Positions 11,720-23,461 of a stretch of DNA of 64,000 bases are shown in pieces. The position numbers were made by a program, and so were the translations under genes. Origin of the DNA: Sambucus nigra (taxonomy: Eukaryota; Streptophyta; Magnoliopsida; Dipsacales; Adoxaceae); NCBI GenBank assembly GCA_949130495.1, contig OX422213.1, positions 538,889,467 through 538,953,466 of the forward strand, in the 5' to 3' direction. The notes beneath the pieces are model-generated. The model did not search any database and was not told the DNA's origin. It saw only the letters and a program-made list of their open reading frames with translations. Positions within the stretch are counted from its first letter, which is position 1, and each line of letters starts with the position of its first letter.

Positions 11720-14498
11720 TGAGACACCCAGCTTAATAAAATTACGGGTGGCTAGGCCTCTACTAAAGTAAAAGAAGAATCTCAAATGGCTCATTCTTAA
11801 CATCACTGTCGCACATACCAAAAATACAACTAACCACCAAAATGAAAAATAAAGCGGATGCCAAAGCTCCAATAATATAACTATTACAATCAAGTCCATT
11901 AACAGCAATTACAAACATGAACATATATATATATATACACGTAACAAACCGTACAACAAAAATACCCGAATAAGCTGTCGGTTAACATACCCATACAATC
12001 TAACAAATGTCTTAAATATAAAGTATATACATCAATACAACACTTGGGCAATACATGATCGATTAATATTGCTGGTCCTTAACTAGATTAATAAAAATGA
12101 GATGTGACTATATCAAAAAAACTTTCAACATTCCACATGCGCTACAGCTGCATAAAATCTGGAATGGAAGCTCATCCTTGGCATCATTGTGGTGGGACAC
12201 CTAAAAGATATAAAAAAGGAGAAGAAAATAAGATATATATATGGGTCAGCACCCGATTTTAAAAAAAATTTAGCAAGTGAATTAAAATTCATAATAATTA
12301 TGAATGCGAAATTCCATAATTAAGTTGTTGTCACCCTCTCTTGAGACTCATACTTATCCCTCAACTATAGCACGCACCTAACGTATGCATTTTAAATCTC
12401 AGTTAAGCTACCCGACTCATCTATGGATGACCCAACCTCATGCTTACGCGTTAACCCACACTCGTGTATCTAATTCATTCCAAGATAACCACTTTTGGTA
12501 TCATTCTCAATGATTATATATCAATTCATTACTAACAACTTTCACTAGTTATAAGCATAGTGATTCACACATTAATCATTAAAACCTGCATAATATTACT
12601 TTCATTATTATACATGATTTATCAATTCACATCAAGTACACATACATATCACTCATCATATGTATACTAACCATCCCTCCGAGCATTAGCTCACTGGATG
12701 CAGTCTCTAAGTGCTACCATCTTCCAAGGAATACTCACACCATCCGAGGTACCAATCGACGGACCCTCACACCGATTTGGCAAGACAAAGCACAAATGTA
12801 TTGGAAGAGAGCATAGTTCCTCACCTGAAAGTGAAACGAATCATACCCAATACGTCTCACCCATGATAAAAGTCACACTATATAAATACTGGACACTGTG
12901 ACCTGGGGACTATACTCTCCCTGCATTCACTAGCCAAGGGATTCACCCACATCGTGCAACTTCCCATGATGGCACTAGAGGGGTATGTTCCACGTAATAT
13001 ATAATTCACACAAGATATATAGTATACACATCACATATACATACCTTCTCATATCAGAAAGTATTTATCAATAAACCCAACTACCTGTGTATATCACTCA
13101 TTACACTAGCCGATACTGCCTCACATATATTCTCAATTCTCTTTATTACTCAATCACTCACTTAAGCTTTAATAATCAATCTCACATTTTATTAATCCAC
13201 AAATTTGATATAACTCAGGACACACGACTTCTCTCAACAAGACAGTATCCCATTTTTCTTAATTTAATTCCTCCTCCCAAGTCAGAGTATTAATCTCCCT
13301 AATACACTTCCTTAATCGTCCCGATGTCTCCCTACCATCGTATAGTCATCATCCAGTTTTTTACAACATAAGCATTAATATCACTTCATATTAGAGGGTT
13401 CTCAATCCCTAAGCCCAATTGGAAAGGAGTTAACGAGGAGTTAGAAATCTGTAACATGAGAACCGAATCGATTACTTCATAAACAAACCAGTCTGCTACA
13501 GCTAAGGAGGCAAACCAAACCGATGGCTTCAAAAATGAACCGGTCCTCTGGTTCATAAACAAACCAATCCATGGACCACTAACCGAACCGATCTGACTTG
13601 GTCAGTTTTTATTCCTACGATATTTACCCCAAATCTCTATAACCCATATCTAACTTAACTCCACCAATATTTCCGCTATCCAAATATTATATCTAACATC
13701 CACTTCAAGGATTTATCAACAAAATCAAAATCAACATATAACCATATCTTACATCAATTTCAAGGATTTATCAACGAAATCAAGATTTAACCCTTAATAC
13801 CCAAAACACAACAACCCACCGATAAATTATACAACAATTCACACAAAATAATTATTTTGCAAGTTTAATCACTTGCCTTAAAGTTGTAGACTCTGAATCC
13901 TCTTTATAGTAGCGAATATGGCCGAAAAATCCCAAAATTCCTCTTCTCTCTCTCTCTCTCTCTTTCTTAGGTTTCTCTCAAGTGGGTTTTCTCATAAATG
14001 AGATTGTATAACTCTCTCATAAGCCTAATAACCCATATATCTATTTATCCAAACTATAAATGATAATACACACGTAAAATGACTCATATACCCCTATTCG
14101 AGTCCAACTAGCCAAAAAGACCCCAGAACCCAAATGCAACCCTCGGGCACTCATTTTGACTATCTCGACCCATCCAGGATCAACCGTGCCCCCCAAATTG
14201 ATAACAAAGATTTTGATAATAAAACAATACTATCCCAACCTCATATAGCTCTCACATATATTCCCCGATTGAGAAATAATCAATTTTTGCCGCTTCTACT
14301 CACGTATGAAGAAATAGCACACTGTGTGATTCTATTTACTTTCTCACACTAGTAAATATGCAATTTACATAAGTATTAACTATTTTACACAAATTAATAT
14401 TTATCTTAAGTTATTATTTTAATTCTCAATTATGTCAAATCACACACACAAGGTAATTTAATACTGAAAATAAATGTTCAAAAGTAAGGGATATTACA
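11720..14498 (-). repeat. LTR2: shared LTR between copies A and B, 2779 bp
   Basis: On the - strand it starts TGTAATATCCCTTAC at 14498 and ends at 11720. The polypurine tract of copy B precedes it and the primer-binding site of copy A follows it, so the one LTR serves as 3' LTR of B and 5' LTR of A. It aligns with the pieces of LTR1 (21135-21923, 27029-27188, 33367-34770, 48305-48783). It includes a (CT)n run at 13945-13967, a donor-like AAGGCAAGT on the - strand at 13871-13878, and a word cluster at 13459-13593. Confidence 0.9.
13459..13593 (-). repeat. word cluster (AACCGAACCGAT type) in LTR2
   Basis: Written on the + strand: GAACCGAATCGATT at 13459, AAACCAGTCTG at 13485, AAACCAAACCGATGG at 13512, GAACCGGTCC at 13537, AAACCAATCCATGG at 13561 and ACCGAACCGATC at 13582. 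In transcript direction the cluster is followed by GTTACAGATTTC. The same cluster with altered words is in LTR1 at 34177-34312. Confidence 0.75.
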
Positions 14499-14517
14499 TA
14501 CTCTCCCCATGTCCTCG
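14499..14517 (-). promoter_or_regulatory. polypurine tract, copy B
   Basis: On the - strand CGAGGACATGGGGAGAGTA lies directly before the LTR start TGTAATATCCC. This is the expected primer for plus-strand DNA synthesis, and it fixes LTR2 as the 3' LTR of copy B. Confidence 0.8.
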
Positions 14518-15479
14518 AAATTCAAGCATAACTTGTAAAAGGAGGTAAGGATACTTGTTTCGCATATCGTACTCTCATTCCCACATCAACTCGACGACAT
14601 TGTGGTGTTCCCATTGAACTCGAACCAAAGGCACTACCTTCGACCGTAGCTTACACTCACTATGGTCTAAAATGGCAACTGGTTGCTCCTCATATGAGAT
14701 ATGTGATTGCAAATCAATTTCTTCCAATGAAATATTCGAATAGGCCATCTCACTTATTTTATACTTCTTCAATGATGAGATGTGAAACACATCATGAATT
14801 CTCTGTAAATGTCCTGGCAAAGCAAGCCTATATGACACAAGCCCTATCCTCTTAATAATTGGAAAAGGCCTACATATCTTGGTGCAAGTTTTCCCTTCTT
14901 CCCAATCTCATCATGTATTTCATAGGATATACCTTTAACAACACCTGGTCTCCCACTTCTAGCTCCACATGCCTGCGATCCTGATCGATATATCTTTTGT
15001 GTCAATCTTAACCAACTCATATGCGTTTCCGAATAAGCTCAATTTTATCAGAAGTTTCTTGGATCATCTCAGGTCTAAGAATTTTATTATCCCCCACTTC
15101 CAACCAACAAGAGGGTGAACAAAATGGTCTACCATATAATGCCTCGTAAGGTGCCATACCTATTGTGAACTTGTAAGAATTATTATATGTGAATTCTACC
15201 GGGGGAAGGTATTGCTCCCAATATCCCCTAAAATCAACTATACACATCCTGAGCATATCTTCCAACATTTTATTAACTCGCTCAGTTTACCCATCACTCT
15301 GTGGGTGATATGTCATACTAAATTGTAACTAAGTTCCCATTGCCTCCGAGAAACTCTTCCAAAAAAAGAGATCTAATCTCGATCGGACATAATATTAATC
15401 GGCACCCTGTGTAACCTCACAATCTCGGCTATAAAAAGCTGGGCATATTGTGTCATTGTGAAATCCGTCTGCACTGGTA
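14518..15479 (-). pseudogene. integrase core and C-terminal chromodomain-like part, copy B
   Basis: Two readable blocks on the - strand. At 15017-15268: DFRGYWEQYLPPVEF, then NNSYKFTIGMAPYEALYGR, the second half of the catalytic core. At 14575-14838: VFHISSLKKY, SYEEQPVAILD, and LVRVQWEHHNVVELMWE, which fits the chromodomain-like C-terminus of Tekay/Del chromoviruses. The motif before the core reads HPQSDG-stop-TER near 15290, so the conserved Gln codon is TAA while the catalytic Glu is kept. The 5' half of the gene lies beyond the solo LTR at 15485-17492. Confidence 0.85.
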
Positions 15480-15484
15480 AAAAG

Positions 15485-17492
15485 TGTCATGACCCCGACC
15501 CAATTCAGTAGTAGGGAACGAGTGTCTTGACATGCCAACAATGCAACATATATTCTGACTTAAATTTTTTCCTTAAATAAGTGCTACGGAAATATAATCA
15601 CATGGTTATGAATCGTAAAATACTGAAACTAAAGGAATTACGTCATCAGATCTTTCTAAAGGAAACTTCATTTATATTAAAAGTAACGATGAATTACAAC
15701 TTAAGACAAAATTTAAAAACTTATTACAAGAGAGACATGCATGCTCTAAATGATAAAACAAACATTTTATTTAAGATAATAAAAGAGCTCTGAAAGCTGA
15801 ATCTTCAACATAGTCCTTTTACGTTCCCTCCGCGAGCGTATTTATTTCCTGAAAAATGATTATTTATGCAACAACACCTAAAAGCCAAGTGAGATCCAAT
15901 CTCCAGACATTCCAGGGTTTTCACAAAATTGATACCTATTCAATTTAGAATAGAAGGCATATATAGAGACAAGAATTTGCAGTAATATATATAAAGTAAT
16001 TGATAGTAAATATTTTTAGAATAAACAGTTCAGAATAGAACAGGTAAAACAATTGAGTAATATGTCATGTACGCTCTAATTTCCAGATAAACAGATAGTG
16101 TTACCAAATGTTTCCACCCGGCAACAACACAAACAGAAAATCATGATCTCTGGAACAACGTCGTATTTATGGCACACCAGAAATAAACCAGGTGGGAAGG
16201 TACACCCAAATATTTCCACCCGTTATTCAAGGCCAACATAGTAAGAGAGTTTCCATAGGCCGAATCAATAATTTCAGAATTCAAATCAGATGTATATATT
16301 GAGAGATATACACATATAATCGGTATCAGATGTATTTTGAGAATAAAATAATTTCACAAAATATATGTAGTTTCCATAATATCATATAATCAAGATACAT
16401 AAGGAATGTCATAGAGTACTCACCTAAAATAGAAGTACGAAGTTACAGATATGGGGTCTTGGATTACTAAGACGAAACTTCTTCTTAAACTTCCCCATAC
16501 TCTCTCACTATTTCTTTATGATATTTTGAATGAATTTTGTGTAATAACTGATCCTAAAGTCTCTATTCATAGTTTTTCAAAGTTATTTGGGTGTTGACAC
16601 GTGTCCCGATGACTAAGGATTCATTTTGGTGAGTCAGCATTAGCGTGTCGTGTAACGGGGTTGTCTTGTAGTCTTAATTCACCACACATCGACATGTGTT
16701 TTAAATTTTTCTAAATGCATGACACGTGCTTTATCTTTTCATATAAAGGCAACACGTGTGCAGTGGAGATGTCAAAACCAAGCACGAGGTGTCAAGCTAT
16801 TAAGGGTCATTTTACACATGTAGGGTATTTTAGTAATTTTACACCATACATTTTCAGTATTTCTTAGAGGTCCTTGAAAACATTTTATTTACAAAATGGT
16901 TCTATATATATTTTTATTTTATTCCTTGAAACTTTCATTATTTCAAAATCAAGTCCCTAAAGTTTCATAAAATTATATTTTCTACCCCGAAACTTATCAT
17001 TTAACTCAGGATATGCTATAAGACTTTGATTTAATCCATTTTGATGTAAGGAGGTTATTTCAAAGTGTTTAAGTCGGTAAAATCAATCTACCCTTCCAAC
17101 CAATCAAAATATAACACATGGTGTGGTAATAACACAAAATACAACTTAAAGGATGGACATATTTTCCCTTATTTCATAATTTCGGTATAACTTCTTTTTC
17201 GAACCTTCGTTTAACACACCTTTTGTTGTGTTAAAAACATAATTCATATATATATATAACTTTTTAGTTTTTACCTCAAGTCAATTGTTATATTATGGTG
17301 GTCAAAACTAGTCTTTAATATGAAAATTCCTACCGAAAACTTTAAAATTTTATGTTTGTAACTAATTAGATATTTCACAATTTATGAAGGCAGTATTAGA
17401 CTAAAAATAGTAAATTAACATTATCCATATCACATATGAAATAATACAACATTTAAAACTATATATGAACATGTAAAAGTGGGGTCATTACA
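15485..17492 (-). mobile_element. solo LTR (S2a), 2008 bp, TSD AAAAG
   Basis: Flanked by AAAAG at 15480-15484 and 17493-17497. Removal rejoins the integrase as in copy A near 4990-5010. Read on the - strand it runs TGTAATGACCCC ... GGGGTCATGACA, as in related chromovirus LTRs. A short leader around 16425-16500 ends with a donor-like TTTTAGGTGAGTA. It is the same family as 29048-31388: both share TCAAGTCAATTGT and GTCAAAACTAGTCTT near their right ends. No word cluster of the ATCGAT type is present. Confidence 0.92.
16593..16800 (-). promoter_or_regulatory. G-box-like ACACGTGT cluster in U3 of S2a
   Basis: GACACGTGTCC at about 16596, GACATGTGTT at about 16691, GACACGTGCT at about 16722, AACACGTGTGC at about 16750 and a weaker ACGAGGTGTC at about 16784. 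In the - orientation these lie just before the leader, so in the promoter region. CACGTG is the core bound by plant bZIP and bHLH factors. Confidence 0.5.
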
Positions 17493-17930
17493 AAAAGTGT
17501 GCTGCATTGGTTAAACAATCCACGATAACCGAAATGGAATCATGACCTTGCTACGACATCAATAATCCCAAGATAAAATCCATTGATATACTTTCCTATT
17601 TCCATACTAGAATTTCTAATGGCTGCAACATTTCGGTAGGTTGTTGGTGGTCCACTTTCACTAACTGACAAGTGGAACATTTGGAGACAAACTCAGTTAT
17701 GTCCATTTTCATGCCTACCCACTAGTATTGTCTGTGTATGTACAGGTATATCTTGTCTCCACTGGTATGTACCACGAATTTCAACCCATGGTATTCTAAC
17801 ATAACAGCATGCCTCAAATCGCCATCATCTTGGACTATCAGCCTCCCGTTAAAATGTAATCCATCCTCAGAATTCCTAGAGTGGGATTCCTCTCCCCCAA
17901 TCAATAATTACAGTACCTTATCCTTGCAAT
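17493..17930 (-). pseudogene. integrase N-terminal domain, copy B
   Basis: 5' part of the integrase split by the solo LTR. The frame at 17722-17904 has NGRLIVQDDGDLRHAV, then HGLKFVVH, the HHCC zinc-domain histidines. The Cys pair continues at about 17664-17685 as KCSTCQ, intact here although broken in copy A. Stops separate these pieces. Confidence 0.8.
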
Positions 17931-18180
17931 CTTTATCTCCGGCTTGCTCTTTCGCCACCCGTATCATAATCTCACGTGTGAGAGTCAGCACTGCCATGCA
18001 TGCCCTGGAAATATATGATCCTAAACTTCTTCCCTAGGAGATAAAGCCTCCATATTCTCAAGGCAAATACTATTGCAGCTAGCTCTAAATAATGTGTGGG
18101 ATAATTTCTTTCATGGGGCTTGAGCTTGCGAGACGCATAAGCAATAGCCCTATCGTCCTGTTTTATCACACCTCCTAGTC
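17931..18180 (-). pseudogene. RNase H, copy B
   Basis: Frame 17972-18169: [21 protein letters not shown] then [13 protein letters not shown]. This is the Ty3-type RNase H that removes the RNA template. The motif normally reading T-H-D-L-E has Tyr for Asp, and the later DHKSL-like block is altered, so activity is unlikely. Confidence 0.8.
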
Positions 18181-19246
18181 CCTAGAGGGATACCTCAGTA
18201 AATACTAAGTATTCCACTATCGCTTTAGGCAACGGGAGTATAGGTGCTGAAGTCAACATGTCCTTTAGGTCATTAAATGCTAACTGACAGTAATCATCCC
18301 ACACAAAATGCACTCCCTTTCGGGTTAAATTCATCAAAGAGCCTACAATATTTGAAAGGACCTTAATAAAATGATGATAATACCCTGCCAATCCCAAGAA
18401 ACTACGAATCTCTGCTAATGTCATGGGTGGACCCCACTCCCTCACCCCTGCAACTTTGCTCAGGTCCACTGAAATGCCCTTATTTGACATCATATGACCC
18501 AAAACTACACTTTACGCAACCAAAACCCACATTTCTCAAATTTGGCATTTAATTGATAGTCCCGTAGTGTCTACAGAACCAAACGTAAATGCTCAACATG
18601 TCCTCCCTCCGTTTGAGAATAGATCAGAATATCGTCAATGAACACAATCGCAAATTGGTCCAAGAAGTCCCAAAAGACCATGTTCATCAGATCTATGAAC
18701 ACTGCTGGGGAGTTGGTTAACCCAAACGGCATAACCAAAAACTCATAAGATCCATAACGGATTAAAAATGTTATTTTAGAGAAATCCTTCCCTCTAATAC
18801 GTAGCTGGTGATACCCCGATCTCAAATCTATTTTAGAGAAGTATGTTTCCCCTCTTAATTAATTAAATAGATCTTTGATAAGTAGTCACGGGTATTTATT
18901 TTGGATCATCACATTATTAACCTCTTGGTAATCCACACATAATCGAAGAGAACCGTCCATCTTTTTCACAAATAACATGGGGACACCCCCACGATGACGT
19001 ACTTTGATGAATAAAACCCTGCCCTAGAAGTTATTGAATGTAGTCTTGTAACTCTCGCATCTTTAAAGGATCCAGAAGGTATGGCTCTCATGCAATTAGC
19101 CTAGTCCCAGGTGTTAAATCTGCAACGAACTCAATCTCTCGACTCAGCAGTAAGCCTGGTATCTCCTAGAAAACATCTGCAAACTCCCTGACTACCGCAA
19201 TCGAGTCTAAAGAAATAATTACTTCCTACGAAGTCTCCTCCTCGAT
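18181..19246 (-). pseudogene. reverse transcriptase, copy B
   Basis: Frames 18571-18825 and 18182-18502. The palm is well preserved: [16 protein letters not shown], then [17 protein letters not shown] and the catalytic FIDDIL at 18631-18642. The thumb and connection follow with GHMMSNKGISVD and RSFLGLAGYYHHFIK. The N-terminal fingers (18830-19130) are broken by stops. The order protease-RT-RNase H-integrase is that of Ty3/gypsy. Confidence 0.88.
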
Positions 19247-19669
19247 TTAATAAAAATGGGTACCCGAACCTCCCTCCAGAAGGGGCATGGAAAGTAAAAA
19301 TATTTCTAGGCCTGGTATGGCAAATACAATGGACCTCCCAAAACAACCCACCATCGCCCGGTATTGGGCCAACCAGTCCATACCCAAAATAACATCATAC
19401 CTGATCATATCTAACACAAGTAAGTCGGATGCTAAACTCAATCTTTCAACATATATCTCCACACCTCTACATATGAATTGGATAAGCGCCCCATTACCCA
19501 AGGGAGAATCTACCCACATTAAAAGGGTATCGGCTAACTCTAACGATCCCGTTACGCGTGAAAAATAAACAGCTATGAATGAATACGATGCTCCCATATA
19601 AAATAATACATGACCCATATGTCTATGGATAGGGAACATACCATCAACTACTGGCCGAGGATACTGCAA
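19247..19669 (-). pseudogene. aspartic protease, copy B, catalytic Asp lost
   Basis: A 140-codon frame with VLFYMGASYSFI in place of the D-T-G-A-S active site, then YDVILGMDWLAQYRAM. The catalytic Asp codon is TAT (Tyr), as in copy A, and the Thr is Met (ATG, a likely CpG transition from ACG). The rest of the fold is well kept, which makes the shared active-site change stand out. Confidence 0.88.
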
Positions 19670-20953
19670 CTGAGGTTACATCTCATTTTGGACATTATGA
19701 ACTCGCTCAAACTGCATTTGTCCCTCCTAAGGTGGAACGATTGGGACGAGTGATGGAGGTGGTAAAGGTGATAAAGGTGCCCGTTGTACCTGCTGGGCCC
19801 CTGGTAACTATATCCTATTCTGTTGTGGGCACTCCGACTTCCTATGACCCGCCTCCCCACATCGAAATAAAAGGCCCACAAAACTCTCCAGCCTCTGGCC
19901 CTATTGGCCTACTCGAAACTTCCCTTGCCACTGGACCTAGAAACCTCAATCTTGTTGGCCTCCCTCAATGTTACCTCGGTCGGCTTGGTCCTGGGGAATA
20001 TTTCACTGTTGCTGGGGGCCCTAATGGATCTGCATGAAGACACTTCCATCAGATCTAAAACCTTTAGGATGTTGTCTCTTAGCCAAACCCCCGAGATGGA
20101 GATACCTCTCTTTCTGATGATTACCCTATTACTGATACTGTTGTGCCCCATCGACACCATTTCCTCCTGACTTACTCGGCCGACCAGGATCCCCAAGTCG
20201 CTTATTCCCCTTCAAGTGAAGACGATGATCCTAACAGTGCAATAATGCAGCATTCATCACATTTGTAAATGTCAACAACGCTAGGTTCCCTAACAAATAT
20301 TGTCAAATACTCCATTTTAAACCACCCATAAACTTCGATACACTCTTCTCCTCGGTTTTTACCTCTTTGGGCACAAACGTTTATAGCGGGGTAAGTTATT
20401 CTTCATATTTGGCCATCGACTGATCCCCTTGAGTCACATTTAATATTTTCCTTCTCATTTCCATCTGAAGTGCAGGAGGAAAATATTTACGATCAAATCG
20501 AACCCAAAACTCCTCTATGGGCATCATGTCCCTCTTCTTTAAAGTAGTAACCGACTCTCACCACTGGAGAGACTCACCTACTAACTTGAAGGTGGAAAGT
20601 ATTTGTTTTTTAACATCACTGCATTCGACCATACGGAGGTGACGTTGAATATCATTTTTCCACTAACTCGCCACTATCACATCAGCTCCGCCCTGAAATT
20701 TCAGAGGATGCCCTTTTTGCAAGGCTTCTCAAACTCTCTCCCACACTGACAATCCCATGTGGGTTTGAACTACTGGTGCTGCTGGCTGCTGAGCCTGAGG
20801 AAACTCTTGAGCCATAGTGGTCATGACTGCATTGACTGCTTGAGCCACTATATCGACAACCTCTGCTGCAGTCATAGTTCCCTGTGGCAATTGGGGTTCC
20901 ACATTCTCTGCCCCTCTATTTGCACTAGTCGGGCGACCCCATTTTGACGGCAT
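19670..20953 (-). pseudogene. gag, copy B
   Basis: Starts with ATG at 20953 (MPSKWGRPTSANRGAE, followed by a Gln- and Ala-rich stretch, open to 20729). The capsid part is broken by stops. The zinc-knuckle region is near 19800-19880, where C-G-E-A-G-H-R-K-S-E-C can be read but the first Cys is displaced by an indel. The frame 19648-19881 overlaps this in another phase. Gag would form the particle and bind RNA. Confidence 0.78.
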
Positions 20954-21120
20954 TTGAAATAATAGCAGACTTTATCAGACTACCATTAATGCCATTTCTT
21001 ATAGCAGAAGATCATAAATGCACAATGAACATAATAGTCCTAATAATAGGGCTCTATATAAAAAATGCTACGATAGAATGTAGAATGTACGGACATATCT
21101 TAAAGACACTAGAACCTGGT

Positions 21121-21134
21121 GCTCTCATACCATC
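21121..21134 (-). promoter_or_regulatory. primer-binding site, copy B
   Basis: On the - strand TGGTATGAGAGC follows LTR1 end (...GGGGTGTCACA, then GA), with one mismatch to the initiator-Met tRNA complement. About 167 bases of leader follow before the gag ATG. Confidence 0.8.
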
Positions 21135-21923
21135 TGTGACACCCCTCTTATTAAAATAACGGGTGGCTAGACCTTAACTAAATAAAATAGGAATATCAAA
21201 TGGCACATTCTTAGCATCATTGTCGCACAGACCAAAAATACAACTAACCACCTAAATTAAAAATAAAGAAGATGCCAAAAGTTCCAATAATATAACTATT
21301 ACAATCAAGTCCATTAACAGAAACTACAAACATGAACATATATACATATAATTCTGCACAACAAAAATAACTAACTAAGTTGTCGGTTAGTAGACCCATA
21401 CAATATAACAAATGTGTGAAATATAAAATATATACATCAATGCTACACTTGGAAAACACACGCCCGATTAACACTGTTGATCCTTAACTAGATTAACAAA
21501 AATAAGATGCGACTATATCAAAAAAACTTGCAACATCACACATGTTCTGCAGCTCCACAGAATATCGAATGGAAGCTCATCCTTGGCGTCCTTGTGGTGG
21601 GACACCTAAAAGATATAACAAAGGATAAGAAAATAAGAGATATATACGGGTCAGCGCTCGATTTTAAAAATGTTTTGGCAAGTGAATTAAAAATGCATAA
21701 TAATTATGAATGCAAAATTCCATAATTAAGTTGGTGTCACCTTCTCTTGAGACTCATACTCACCCCTCAACTATAGGGTGCACCAAACCAAACGTATGTA
21801 TTTTAAATCATAGTTAAGCTACCCGACTCATATATGCATGACCCAACCTCAAGCTTATGCGTTAACCCACACTCGCGTATCGAATTCATACCAACATAAC
21901 CACTTTTAATATCATTCTCAATG
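21135..21923 (-). repeat. LTR1 (5' LTR of copy B), piece 1
   Basis: 3' end of LTR1 (- strand, ends GGGGTGTCACA at 21135). It aligns with 11720-12516 of LTR2. It is cut at 21923/21924 by the copia-like element and resumes at 27029. Confidence 0.9.
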
Positions 21924-23461
21924 TGAAAACGTGAGTTTTTCTAAATCAATGCTCTGATACCACTTGTTGGACCCCCATTTTTAATTTTAAAAAGAACAAT
22001 TTTAAATTTTACACAAACAAAAATAGCGCTTGAAGTTAACTAAGAGAAATTTACTTTTAGCCCAAAATTAATTTAACACAAGTCCTAAAATATTCCTACA
22101 CAATATTTTCAATATTACTAATTTAGGCCAAAAACAATTTAACAAACTAAATTTCTGACTTGAATTAAATTAACTTAAATTTTAAACAAATTGAATTATA
22201 GCACCAATTTAAACAAGATTGCGAATTAAACTATATTTTATCTTTTAATCCTAAGCTTGCGTTCTAGGTGATTTGCAAGATAAAATAAATTCACAACCAC
22301 TAAGCCGAAATGTACGAGGAAAAACCCACAACGGAAAAAAATCTCGGACGGTCCTATCCTTAAGTCCACTATGTACGGAATTACAATTACAAGACAGATG
22401 ACTTACTATACTCGACTCAATCCCTTCAAGCCCCGACGCATCTTCTTGCAACTACCTTTGCTTAGCCGAAAATCTCGGAATCCACCGGAACCTTGGAATC
22501 CAATAATGAGGCTTTTGGAACAACCATCAACCCACACGCGGTGCCTTTCACCATATGAGAATGCCGCAGCAGAAACAAGTCTTCTTTTTTATAGGATGTA
22601 GAAGCAAACCCAAACAACTCTTTGATAGGTAGAGTAGAACCCGGTGCCAAACAAACCCCAAGCAGGATATATACATACATATATATATATATATATATCT
22701 ATATATATATAGGGACTTGGATAAACTAAAACCATGTATTGGGTGTAGAAACCTTGATTTTGTTCTTAGGATTAAATTATGTTAAAAAAAATCAAGGGGA
22801 CTTTTTCTTTGGAAGCATTAACTTTCAAAACACTCTAAGTGAAGAAAAGGTTATGAAAAAGTCTTCTAAAAAATGTTGCTCCCACACTAGTAAAATCTGC
22901 CAAAAAGTTAGTGGGAAAAAAGTAGTGGGAACATGGAGAAAACTGCCAAAAACTGCCAAAAAATTGTTCCTGCCAAACTCGTTCAAATGATAATCCAGTG
23001 AGAAAAAAAAGGAAATCTCGTTAGAAGTCTCATTCGAACAACCTGGGAATCTCGTTCGAACGAGATTCTAGTTCGTTCAAATGACTTGTCAGAAAATGGA
23101 AAATTCTTTTTAAGCCCAACACTTTTTATGAAAAGTTCAAAAAAAAAATTCTGAGTAAAACAAAGTCATTAAAACTATTTATAAAAAAATTATAAAATAC
23201 ACCCAATAAATTTCCAAGCTCCTATATATATATATAATGCATTCATACCTTAGGAGCATTGGAACCAATGTTGTTGACTTAGAAATGAGGCACAATAAAC
23301 CCGACATTTGATAAAGCTTTATAGTTTTGGCCGCTACGTCTTCAACTAACACGTCATAGGGTTGGATGGATACACTTAAACACTATCCTATGACTCAAGT
23401 GTTTTTGTCTGGAATTCATCCAACACTACATAAGACTCAAATGGAAATTTGTGTCCTTACA
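21924..23461 (-). repeat. 3' LTR of copia-like element, 1538 bp
   Basis: On the - strand TGTAAGGACAC ... CTCACGTTTTCA. It contains a perfect primer-binding-site sequence at 21951-21962 (TGGTATCAGAGC on the - strand), inside the LTR and 27 bp from its end, preceded by GGGTCCAACAAG. A word cluster of CGTTCGAACGA type is at 22970-23090 and an (AT)n run at 22678-22709. Confidence 0.92.
22970..23090 (-). repeat. palindromic word cluster (CGTTCGAACGA type), 3' LTR
   Basis: Words on the + strand: CTCGTTCAAATGA at 22978, TCTCGTTAGAAG at 23013, CATTCGAACAACC at 23031, CTCGTTCGAACGAG at 23052 and GTTCGTTCAAATGAC at 23070. In transcript (-) direction the cluster ends with TTTGGCAGG. Confidence 0.75.

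Noticed and set aside
11372..11908. 178-codon open frame on the - strand
   Set aside because: It runs through the LTR end, primer-binding site and leader before reaching gag; only the last third corresponds to gag, and in a shifted frame.
17498..21120. Endogenous pararetrovirus
   Set aside because: Protease, RT and RNase H are present, but so are integrase, LTRs, primer site and polypurine tract in Ty3/gypsy order.
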